From contig NZ_JAGGNA010000001.1 of NCBI RefSeq assembly GCF_017875765.1, forward strand, positions 891,001-955,000: a stretch of 64,000 nt of DNA. The letters are read 5' to 3'. The position numbers and the translations under genes are program-made. This stretch comes from Flavobacterium sp. CG_23.5. Its GTDB lineage: Bacteria; Bacteroidota; Bacteroidia; Flavobacteriales; Flavobacteriaceae. Below, one piece after another: positions 57,726-64,000 of this stretch. The notes beneath the pieces are model-generated. The model searched no databases, was not told the origin of the DNA, and was given only the letters and a program-made list of their open reading frames with translations. How positions within the stretch are numbered: position 1 is the stretch's first letter; each line of letters begins with the position of its first letter.

Positions 57726-58445
57726 CTAGAAAAATTGTGCCAATTCCAACGCATTCATCACTCCTGCAGCACTTGCTGTATTATTAAAATAGATATAAAT
57801 TTCATTGAATCTCGGTTCTTTAACGATATTGTGATACAAGATTTTCAGGTCATCATGACTATCATTAGAATAAAACATTGTTGGACTGCCGTGCAATCTC
57901 ACATAAACCGTAGTATTATTGACGACAATATTTCTAGGCAATGTGGGATGATTTACACGACAAAAAACGATTTGATTTTCTGATAAGCGATCATAAACTT
58001 TTTGTGACCACCAACTTTCATGTCGGAATTCAATTTCGTTTTTGAAATCTGGATTTATTGAACTGATGATAATCTCCAGTAATTGTAAGTTATACGGAAT
58101 GCCAGTAGGCAATTGAAATAAAATGCAAGCCAACTTCTCCTTAAATCCCTCTTTACAAATGGAATAAAAATTATTAATCTCTGCTTTACAGTCAATGAAT
58201 TTTTTGAGATGAGTAATTTGTTTTGGCGCTTTTACTGAAAATAAAAAATGGTCAGGACTTCTATCATTCCATTTCTGCAAGCTTTTAAGAATAGGAAATT
58301 TATATAAAGTCGCATTTACTTCATAGGTATCAAAATTCTCGCAATAAAATTCGAACCATTTATTTTGCGGGAGATCTTCTGGATAAAAAGTACTTTTCCA
58401 TTTCGTATTGTAAAAACTTGAACATCCGATATATTTATTTACCAT
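57726..58445 (-). CDS. DUF72 (YecE-family) TIM-barrel protein
   Basis: 239-aa cytoplasmic protein. Family signs are IGCSSFYNTKWKSTFYPEDLPQNKWFEFYCENFDTYEVNATLYKFP at the N-terminus (the GxSGWxYxxWxxxFYP-type start), FSVKAPKQITH, and IEFRHESWW. YecE-like proteins have a TIM-barrel fold and unknown activity. Start set by ATG at 58445. Confidence 0.85.
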   Translation of the reverse strand: MVNKYIGCSSFYNTKWKSTFYPEDLPQNKWFEFYCENFDTYEVNATLYKFPILKSLQKWNDRSPDHFLFSVKAPKQITHLKKFIDCKAEINNFYSICKEGFKEKLACILFQLPTGIPYNLQLLEIIISSINPDFKNEIEFRHESWWSQKVYDRLSENQIVFCRVNHPTLPRNIVVNNTTVYVRLHGSPTMFYSNDSHDDLKILYHNIVKEPRFNEIYIYFNNTASAAGVMNALELAQFF

Positions 58446-58835
58446 TTTTACTACTATAAAAAATTTTTTTTTTCGAAAATAATGTTTTTTTTATTAAAAC
58501 TGAAAGGTTTAACTCCCTTCTTTTACCATATTTTCTTGTCCCTATTTTAGATAAATTCCCGTTATTAAAAGTACTGCTTTTTTATGAATCTAAAATAGAT
58601 TTTAGTGCTTAGCACAATACTTATTAAATTTGATAAACGGTCCTGTGCTAGGTAGTTTCAAGTTTTTAATTTCCGTGCTATTTGTGCTTTTATTATGAAT
58701 ATATCATCAAGTAAGAATTGCAAACGCTTTATTTTTTTATAGTTGAATCTCAAAATAACTCTCTTTTTACATTTGCATTTATTAGTTAAGGATTGGCAAA
58801 AAGATACAGTTATTATTGTGTTAAAAAAGAAACAC
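58446..58835. other. Divergent intergenic region before the MarR gene
   Basis: About 390 AT-rich bases between the divergent DUF72 and MarR genes. No gene or repeat was recognised apart from the operator described next. Confidence 0.3.
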
Positions 58836-58868
58836 TTGTATATACAAATAAAAAAAGTGTTACATTTG
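58836..58868 (+). promoter_or_regulatory. MarR promoter with a palindromic operator
   Basis: TTGTATATACAA (58836-58847) is a perfect 12-bp palindrome whose first TTG can serve as the -33 element. The -7 element TACATTTG (58861-58868) follows 22 bp later. A MarR dimer bound here would block its own promoter and the operon behind it. Confidence 0.6.
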
Positions 58869-58893
58869 TACCAACAATTAAAACTTTGTTGGT

Positions 58894-59349
58894 ATGAAAA
58901 TTGAAGAAATTATAAAAAGTACAGCTCCATTAAACAATTCGACAAGAACTGTTTTGAATGTAATTTACACTCAAAATGTAATTACAGATAATTTTAATGA
59001 AATCTTGAAGCCTTTTGACCTTTCTGGAGAGCAATATAATGTTTTACGAATATTAAGAGGTCAAAAAGGATTTCCAGCGAATATGTGCGTCATTCAAGAA
59101 CGCATGTTAGCCCGAACAAGCAATACGACAAGATTAGTGGATAAATTATTATTGAAAAATCTTGTCACCAGGAATGTTTGTCCTGAAAACAGAAGAAAAA
59201 TTGAGGTATTAATTACTCAAAAAGGGTTAGGTATTCTAAAAGAATTAGATCCCAAAGTAGCAGAGCACGAACAATTTTTTTCAAAAAATTTGAGACCAGA
59301 AGAATTAGAACAATTAAATCATTTATTAGAAAAATACAGAAATAAATAA
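58894..59349 (+). CDS. MarR-family transcription regulator
   Basis: 151-aa winged-helix regulator. The core is FDLSGEQYNVLRILRGQKGFPANMCVIQERMLARTSNTTRLVDKLLLKNLVTRNVCPENRRKIEVLITQKG, the complete MarR helix-turn-helix and wing. Two cysteines (Cys in NMCVIQ and NVCPEN) could sense quinones or oxidants, as in some relatives. It is 8 bp upstream of a nitroreductase gene that is probably its target, together with the YceI gene behind it. The palindrome at 58836-58847 is its likely operator. Confidence 0.88.
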   Translation: MKIEEIIKSTAPLNNSTRTVLNVIYTQNVITDNFNEILKPFDLSGEQYNVLRILRGQKGFPANMCVIQERMLARTSNTTRLVDKLLLKNLVTRNVCPENRRKIEVLITQKGLGILKELDPKVAEHEQFFSKNLRPEELEQLNHLLEKYRNK

Positions 59350-59357
59350 CAATCATT

Positions 59358-59990
59358 ATGAGTACATTTTTAGAACACCAAAACTGGAGATACGCAACAA
59401 AGAAATTTGATGCTACAAAAAAAATTTCAACGGAAGATTTAAACATATTAAAAGAAGCCATTCGTTTAAGTACTTCTTCTTTTGGCTTACAACCTTACAA
59501 AGTCATTATTGTTGAAAATCTAGAATTAAGAGCAAAACTCCAACAAGCATCTTGGGGACAATCGCAAGTTATTGATGCATCCCATTTATTTGTTTTTGCA
59601 AACCAAATTAACATAGGTGATGCTGAAGTTGATGCTTATGTAAAAAATACTAGTATTGTTAGAGAATTACCAATCGATGCTTTAGCTGGTTTTGGTGATT
59701 ATATGAAAGGATATATCAAACCGTTAACGGAAGACGCAAAAAACATTTGGACTTCAAAACAAACTTATCTTGCGATGGGTAATTTATTGAATGCCGCTGC
59801 CGAATTAAAAATTGACGTTACCCCGATGGAAGGTTTTGTTCCTGCTCAGGTAAATGAAATTTTAGGATTAGACAAACTAGGTCTTAACGCTTCTCTTATC
59901 GCAACTTTGGGCTACAGACACGCAGAAGATGCGTCGCAACATTACAAAAAAGTTAGAAAATCAAACGAAGAATTATTTATCACATTATAA
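59358..59990 (+). CDS. NAD(P)H-dependent oxidoreductase, nitroreductase family
   Basis: 210-aa FMN flavoprotein of the NfsB/nitroreductase group: NWRYATKKFDATKKI at the N-terminus (FMN-binding Arg/Lys), LSTSSFGLQPYKVIIV, and ATLGYRHAEDASQHYKKVR at the C-terminus. It reduces nitro compounds or quinones by two electrons. Likely operon with the MarR gene 8 bp upstream; this pairing fits control by a reactive electrophile or quinone. Confidence 0.9.
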   Translation: MSTFLEHQNWRYATKKFDATKKISTEDLNILKEAIRLSTSSFGLQPYKVIIVENLELRAKLQQASWGQSQVIDASHLFVFANQINIGDAEVDAYVKNTSIVRELPIDALAGFGDYMKGYIKPLTEDAKNIWTSKQTYLAMGNLLNAAAELKIDVTPMEGFVPAQVNEILGLDKLGLNASLIATLGYRHAEDASQHYKKVRKSNEELFITL

Positions 59991-60023
59991 TTATTAATCA
60001 AAATCAAATTAAACACTTTACAC

Positions 60024-60590
60024 ATGAAAAATTTAAAATCAATTGCATTAGCATTAGTAGTAGTTTTATCTACTTTATCAGTAACAGCACAAACTAAAAA
60101 AGTAGATGCTTCAAAAAGTAGCATCAATTGGCTTGCTAAAAAAGTTACAGGAAAACACAATGGTACAGTAAACCTTAAAGATGGTAAATTAGTTTTCAAA
60201 GGAAAAAAGTTAATTGGTGGTGCTTTTAATGTTGACATGACATCATTAACATGTACAGATCTTACTGGAGAATACCAAGGAAAATTGAACGGGCACCTGA
60301 AATCAGAAGATTTCTTTGGAACTGAAAAATTTCCAACTTCAACATTAGTTTTCAAAAAAGTAGTTCTAAAAGCGCCTAATTTATATACTGTAACTGGAGA
60401 TTTAACAATCAAAGGAATAACCAAACCTATCACTTTTGATCTTGCAACGACAAAAAATACTGCTGCAACTACATTCATGGTAGACAGAACAAAATACGAT
60501 ATCAAATATAATTCTGCAAGTATCTTCAGCAGTATTGGAGATAAAGCCATTTCAGATGAATTTGAATTAGCTGTTGCTTTGAAATACTAA
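60024..60590 (+). CDS. YceI-family exported protein, copy 1
   Basis: 188-aa protein with a signal peptide (about 22 residues, ...SVTAQ) and a lipocalin-like YceI barrel (DASKSSINWLAKKVTGKHNGTV, TGDLTIKGITKPITFDL, YDIKYNS). Periplasmic members bind polyisoprenoid chains such as ubiquinone/menaquinone relatives. It begins 33 bp after the nitroreductase stop and may be in that operon. A paralogue follows. Confidence 0.88.
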   Translation: MKNLKSIALALVVVLSTLSVTAQTKKVDASKSSINWLAKKVTGKHNGTVNLKDGKLVFKGKKLIGGAFNVDMTSLTCTDLTGEYQGKLNGHLKSEDFFGTEKFPTSTLVFKKVVLKAPNLYTVTGDLTIKGITKPITFDLATTKNTAATTFMVDRTKYDIKYNSASIFSSIGDKAISDEFELAVALKY

Positions 60591-60610
60591 ACTCTTTCAC
60601 AACATATACT

Positions 60611-60645
60611 AAGCCCCAACAAGAAATTGTTGGGGTTTCTTTTTA
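60611..60645 (+). terminator. Intrinsic terminator after YceI copy 1
   Basis: CCCCAACAA-GAAA-TTGTTGGGG, a perfect 9-bp stem followed by TTTCTTTTT. Confidence 0.88.
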
Positions 60646-60810
60646 TATTACAATTTAATAAAAAAATTCATACTTGAAATTCTTACGAAAAATAAGTTGT
60701 TCCCCATTTTACTCCTTTAAAATAAAAATCATATTTTGTCAACTATAAGAAATGTCCTAAATGCATCTATTTATCAGGCTACTAATTAATACATTATCGA
60801 TTAATTCTAA

Positions 60811-60838
60811 TTGATTACTCTTGTTTTTTGTAACTTTG
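60811..60838 (+). promoter_or_regulatory. Promoter of YceI copy 2
   Basis: TTG (60811-60813), 17 bases, then the -7 element TAACTTTG (60831-60838). It shows that copy 2 has its own transcript. No gene lies in the rest of the 320-bp gap. Confidence 0.5.
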
Positions 60839-60911
60839 ATAATCAATATATAAACATAATCCTTGTTTAAATTTTAGTACAACATTGGCAATTAACTTAA
60901 ATTTTTGGACC

Positions 60912-61478
60912 ATGAAAAGTATAAAAAAGATTATTATTGTTCTGATAGTTACGCTATCTTTTCTTCAGACTGAAGCACAAACCTACAAAATTGACGTTTC
61001 TAAAAGTAAAATTACATGGATCGGTAAAAAAGTAACCGGACAACATGAGGGAATTGTAAAATTTAAAGATGGAAATCTAATTTTCAAAAACAAAAAATTA
61101 GTTGGAGGAAATTTCAATGCAGATATGAAATCGCTAACAAACACTGATCAATCAGGCACATCGAAAATGAAATTGGAAGGTCATTTAAAATCAAATGATT
61201 TTTTTGCGGTAGATGATTATCCAATAGCAAACTTAATTTTTAAACATATTAGAAACCAAGGTGACAATGTGTATTCTATTGTCGCCGATTTGACGATTAA
61301 AGGAAAAACCAATCCTGTAAAATTTGATCTTGTTGTTAAAAAAAATTCAGCAAAAGCGGATTTCACCCTAGACCGAACTAAATTTGACATTAAATATGGG
61401 TCAGGCAGTTTTTTTGATGATTTGGGAGACAAGACTATCTATGATGATTTTGATATGAATGTCAATTTGGTATTCTGA
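60912..61478 (+). CDS. YceI-family exported protein, copy 2
   Basis: About 188-aa paralogue of copy 1 with a signal peptide (MKSIKKIIIVLIVTLSFLQTEAQ) and the same barrel motifs (KSKITWIGKKVTGQHEGIV, VADLTIKGKTNPVKFDL, FDIKYGSGSFFDDLGD). I chose the ATG at 60912; the frame is open from a TTG nine codons earlier, but the signal peptide fits the ATG. Own promoter upstream and AT-rich hairpin after the stop. Confidence 0.87.
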   Translation: MKSIKKIIIVLIVTLSFLQTEAQTYKIDVSKSKITWIGKKVTGQHEGIVKFKDGNLIFKNKKLVGGNFNADMKSLTNTDQSGTSKMKLEGHLKSNDFFAVDDYPIANLIFKHIRNQGDNVYSIVADLTIKGKTNPVKFDLVVKKNSAKADFTLDRTKFDIKYGSGSFFDDLGDKTIYDDFDMNVNLVF

Positions 61479-61491
61479 GAAAAAATTTAAC

Positions 61492-61528
61492 AAAAAAACT
61501 AAAAAAATAATGTTTTTTTAGTTTTTTT
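61492..61528 (+). terminator. AT-only hairpin between YceI copy 2 and the trp promoter
   Basis: AAAAAAACTAAAAAAA and its perfect complement around TAATG: a 16-bp A-T-rich stem followed by T-rich sequence. It may be a weak terminator. Confidence 0.45.
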
Positions 61529-61531
61529 AGT

Positions 61532-61562
61532 TTTGTAAAATCAAAATACATTTATATATTTG
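61532..61562 (+). promoter_or_regulatory. Promoter of the trp operon
   Basis: TTTG (61532-61535), 19 bases, TATATTTG (61555-61562): an ideal Bacteroidota promoter, with the leader peptide start 17 bp downstream. Confidence 0.78.
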
Positions 61563-61578
61563 TAATCAAGAAATAAAA

Positions 61579-61635
61579 ATGAAAACAATTCTAAACAATA
61601 CTTGGTGGTGGAACAATTTACGTCAGTCGTCGTGA
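61579..61635 (+). CDS. trpL: Tryptophan operon leader peptide
   Basis: 18-codon open frame MKTILNNTWWWNNLRQSS ending in TGA. Three consecutive Trp codons (61603-61611) make ribosome progress depend on charged tRNA-Trp. It lies between an ideal promoter and a terminator hairpin ahead of trpE, so it is the sensor of classical transcription attenuation. Confidence 0.9.
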   Translation: MKTILNNTWWWNNLRQSS

Positions 61636-61707
61636 ACAAAGCTCCTGTATAGTATTAGTAAACTATAAAAATAAAAGGCTTGTCATCACGACAAGCCTTT
61701 TTTTATA
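61629..61707 (+). promoter_or_regulatory. trp attenuator: alternative antiterminator and terminator
   Basis: Terminator: AAAAGGCTTGTC (61673-61684), loop ATCAC, GACAAGCCTTTT (61690-61701), then T-run. Antiterminator: GTCGTGA (61629-61635), which overlaps the leader stop codon, can pair with TCACGAC (61686-61692). These bases include the first part of the terminator's right arm. A ribosome stalled at the Trp codons leaves 61629-61635 free and favours readthrough; one that reaches the stop codon covers it and favours termination. Confidence 0.85.
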
Positions 61708-61747
61708 CCTTATTTATTCATTATCAAATAATAATAAAATTTACAAC

Positions 61748-63148
61748 TTGAAACATTTTAAACTAAATACAAATTACAAGCAAATACTCGCAGATACCAT
61801 AACTCCGGTAAGTGTTTATTTTAAAATTAGAGATAAATTCCCTAATAGTTTGTTGCTGGAAAGTAGTGATTATCATGGCAGTGACAATAGTTTTTCCTAT
61901 ATCTGTTGCAACCCGATAGCATCCATAAAAATAGAAAATGAAACCATTTACAAAACCTATCCTGATGGAAGTTTTGAAAATAGTACAATAGATAAAAACA
62001 CCAACATCCCGGAAGTAATTCAAGAATTTTCAGGACAATTCCAATCGGAGAAAAACGGTTTTAAATTTATAAATAATGGTTTATTTGGATATATTTCCTA
62101 TGATGCTGTTCGCTATTTTGAGAAAGTAACTATTGCCAAAAAAGACAACAGCATTTCTATTCCTGATGTGTATTATGCGGTGTACCAAAATATAATAGCT
62201 ATCAATCATTTTAAAAATGAAGCGTATATTTTCTGTCACAGTTTAGACGGTAAAAATAATATTTCGGAAATTGAGCAATTATTGCAATCCCGAAATATTG
62301 CGTCCTATAAATTCTCAAAAGAAGGAGAAGGGTTTTCAAATTTAACCGACGAAGAATTCAAGCATAATGTGGCTTTGGCCAAAAAACATTGTTTCCGTGG
62401 TGATGTCTTTCAATTAGTTTTATCCCGAAGATTTACCCAAGGTTTCAAAGGCGATGAGTTTAATGTTTACAGAGCGTTACGAAGCATTAATCCTTCTCCT
62501 TATTTGTTCTTTTTTGATTATGGCGATTTCAAAATATTTGGTTCATCACCCGAAGCCCAAATAATTGTAAAAGACCGTAAAGCCGAAATTCATCCTATCG
62601 CAGGTACTTTTAAACGAACAGGTGATGACGAAAAAGACGCCATTCTAGCGAAACAGTTATCGGAAGATAAAAAAGAAAACAGCGAACATGTGATGCTAGT
62701 TGATTTGGCCAGAAATGATCTCAGCAGAAACGGTCATAATGTAAACGTAGAAAAATATAGAGAAGTTCAGTTTTTCTCACATGTGATTCATTTGGTTTCC
62801 AAAGTAACAGGCCATTTGCATGAAAATGCCACAACTATGCAAGTCGTCGCCGATACATTCCCCGCAGGAACATTGAGCGGAGCGCCAAAACACCGAGCGA
62901 TGCAATTGATTGAAGATTACGAGAAAACAAACCGTAATTTTTATGGCGGCGCAATTGGTTTTATGGATTTCCAAGGAAACTTTAATCATGCAATTATGAT
63001 TCGGACTTTCTTGAGCAAAAACCATCAATTGCACTCACAAGCCGGTGCAGGAATTGTTGCCAGCTCTGATGAAGAAAGCGAAATGCAGGAAGTTTATAAT
63101 AAATTGCGCGCTTTGAATACTGCTTTGGATTTAGCCGAAACGATATAA
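61748..63148 (+). CDS. trpE: Anthranilate synthase component I
   Basis: 466-aa chorismate-binding enzyme that forms anthranilate with ammonia from TrpG. The chorismate-site blocks are HPIAGTFKRTGD, EHVMLVDLARNDLSRN, FPAGTLSGAPKHRAM and GGAIGFMDFQGNFNHAIMIR, in order and complete. The feedback-type N-terminal LLESSD motif is present (about residues 36-41). No ATG opens the frame; translation most likely begins with TTG at 61748, giving LKHFKLNTNYKQILADTITP read as Met. Expression is controlled by the attenuator just upstream. Confidence 0.95.
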   Translation: MKHFKLNTNYKQILADTITPVSVYFKIRDKFPNSLLLESSDYHGSDNSFSYICCNPIASIKIENETIYKTYPDGSFENSTIDKNTNIPEVIQEFSGQFQSEKNGFKFINNGLFGYISYDAVRYFEKVTIAKKDNSISIPDVYYAVYQNIIAINHFKNEAYIFCHSLDGKNNISEIEQLLQSRNIASYKFSKEGEGFSNLTDEEFKHNVALAKKHCFRGDVFQLVLSRRFTQGFKGDEFNVYRALRSINPSPYLFFFDYGDFKIFGSSPEAQIIVKDRKAEIHPIAGTFKRTGDDEKDAILAKQLSEDKKENSEHVMLVDLARNDLSRNGHNVNVEKYREVQFFSHVIHLVSKVTGHLHENATTMQVVADTFPAGTLSGAPKHRAMQLIEDYEKTNRNFYGGAIGFMDFQGNFNHAIMIRTFLSKNHQLHSQAGAGIVASSDEESEMQEVYNKLRALNTALDLAETI

Positions 63149-63150
63149 AT

Positions 63151-63219
63151 AATTTAAAGATTCAATAATTTAAGAATTTAAAGATTGCTGAAACACTAGA
63201 ATTTTTCAATCTTTAAATC
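63151..63219 (+). repeat. AT-rich repeat/hairpin between trpE and trpG
   Basis: AATTTAAAGATT occurs directly at 63151-63162 and 63175-63186, and its complement in CAATCTTTAAATC at 63207-63219. The second and third copies can form a 12-bp hairpin. It lies inside the operon; effect on trpG unknown. Confidence 0.5.
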
Positions 63220-63241
63220 TTTCAATTTTTCAATAAAAAAA

Positions 63242-63808
63242 ATGAAAAAAATACTAGTTATAGATAATTACGATAGTTTCACTTATAATTTAGTGCATTA
63301 TCTGGAAGATTTGAATTGTGAAGTCACCGTTTATAGAAACGATGAATTTGATATTGACGAGATAGCAATCTTCGATAAAATACTACTTTCTCCAGGTCCC
63401 GGAATTCCTGATGAAGCGGGATTGTTAAAAGAAGTGATTCGGAAATATGCGCCTACCAAAAGTATTTTTGGAGTGTGTTTGGGTCAACAAGCGATAGGAG
63501 AAGTTTTTGGAGGAACACTTTCAAATCTTGACAAAGTATATCATGGTGTAGCAACAATGGTAAAAACGGTAGTCGTTGATGAACTTTTATTCGAAGGTCT
63601 AGGAAACGAATTTGAAGTGGGACGTTATCATTCATGGGTTGTAGATGCCGATTTACCTGATGTTCTCGAAGCCACTTCATTCGATGAAAATGGACAAGTA
63701 ATGTCCTTGCGACACAAAACATTCGATGTGCGTGGCGTTCAATTTCATCCGGAAAGTGTATTGACACCTAACGGGAAAAAGATATTGGAAAACTGGGTGA
63801 ACTCATAG
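63242..63808 (+). CDS. trpG: Anthranilate synthase component II (glutamine amidotransferase)
   Basis: 188-aa class I glutamine amidotransferase that supplies ammonia to TrpE. The nucleophile Cys79 is in FGVCLGQQAIGE; the His-Glu pair is in VQFHPESVLTPNG. LSPGPGIPDEAG near 50 is the oxyanion-side motif. It follows trpE by 93 bp in the same operon. In some bacteria the protein also serves p-aminobenzoate synthesis; the trp context makes the anthranilate role primary. Confidence 0.94.
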   Translation: MKKILVIDNYDSFTYNLVHYLEDLNCEVTVYRNDEFDIDEIAIFDKILLSPGPGIPDEAGLLKEVIRKYAPTKSIFGVCLGQQAIGEVFGGTLSNLDKVYHGVATMVKTVVVDELLFEGLGNEFEVGRYHSWVVDADLPDVLEATSFDENGQVMSLRHKTFDVRGVQFHPESVLTPNGKKILENWVNS

Positions 63809-63979
63809 TTTGCAGTGTTCAGTCTCAGCGTTCAGTAGTAATCAGGCAGCAAAAATTATATTTTAAGCATTGCCAATGTGTAATTCTTTGTGTGTAAAAA
63901 CCATTTCGGTAAAACAATCAAAGTATCCAACAATAAAAAAACTTTGTGTCTTAGCGCCTTCGAGGCAAATAACAACAAA

Positions 63980-64000
63980 ATGAAAAACATATTAAACAGA
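63980..64000 (+). CDS. trpD: First seven codons of the next trp gene, probably trpD
   Basis: ATG at 63980 opens MKNILNR, cut by the window end. Position after trpG and this start fit anthranilate phosphoribosyltransferase. The 171 bases before it carry CTTTGTGTCTTAGCGCCTT, a word type often seen in flavobacterial intergenic repeats, but no other gene. Confidence 0.5.

Noticed and set aside
59942..60550. 202-codon minus-strand frame over the YceI gene
   Set aside because: YceI copy 1 is intact on the plus strand with signal peptide and terminator; the antisense frame is a composition effect.

Overview
The window looks like a chromosomal segment of a Flavobacterium-like member of the Bacteroidota. 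The evidence is AT-rich DNA, genes without Shine-Dalgarno sequences, many TAnnTTTG -7 promoter elements, a tmRNA whose tag reads GENNYALAA, and lipoprotein and outer-membrane proteins typical of that phylum. No rRNA, tRNA, CRISPR array, intact insertion sequence or phage was seen.

Layout. 1-3.8 kb: end of fumarase C, an AlaDH/saccharopine-dehydrogenase-type oxidoreductase, a beta-lactamase-fold lipoprotein and tmRNA (ssrA). 4.1-7.3 kb: a DNA-damage group on the minus strand (SRAP DNA-protein crosslink protein, a DEDDh exonuclease/GIY-YIG fusion, an XRE-S24 LexA-like repressor). 7.3-10 kb: a flavin-binding stress protein, a decayed PAP2 phosphatase gene and an RhtA-like exporter. 10.2-22.7 kb: a sulfur-oxidation island with TauE exporter, sulfide:quinone oxidoreductase, persulfide dioxygenase-rhodanese, rhodanese, MFS permease, TlpA thioredoxin, two YeeE/YedE half-transporters, TsdA-like dihaem cytochrome, DsrE protein, SoxB-like hydrolase and a porin. 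It is bracketed by the 3' end of the rhtA-like gene and a diverged second copy of that 3' end. 22.8-28.1 kb: a second XRE-S24 repressor divergent from a Y-family polymerase and a DnaE polymerase (a damage-tolerance cassette). 28.2-39.9 kb: GMC oxidoreductase, TerB-like protein, catalase-peroxidase KatG, a duplicated-domain lipoprotein, a beta-barrel protein, an M1 peptidase, a GapN-type dehydrogenase and a rhodanese. 40.3-44.9 kb: a second sulfur locus headed by a Crp/Fnr regulator (TauE, persulfide dioxygenase-rhodanese, two small membrane proteins, a methyltransferase-HMA fusion, thioredoxin). 45-58.4 kb: LOG-family protein, two large hybrid histidine kinases (one of 2009 aa with about eleven PAS domains), large catalase, SemiSWEET and a DUF72 protein. 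58.8-64 kb: MarR regulator, nitroreductase, two YceI proteins, then trpE-trpG and the first codons of trpD behind a classical tryptophan attenuator.

How it works together. Sulfide would be oxidised by SQR to persulfide, which is oxidised by the dioxygenase-rhodanese fusions to sulfite or thiosulfate; sulfite would be exported by TauE. Thiosulfate could be taken up by the YeeE/YedE pair, oxidised by the TsdA-like cytochrome, or acted on by the SoxB-like protein. Seven promoters in the two sulfur loci carry a TGTGA-N6-TCACA-like palindrome at exactly the same distance (36.5 bp) from the -7 element. This points to one class II activator, most simply the Crp/Fnr protein encoded at 40277-40909.

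The strongest items for follow-up are this regulon, the SoxB-like gene without SoxYZ/SoxXA, the flanking rhtA repeat, the twin XRE-S24 operators and the methyltransferase-HMA fusion.
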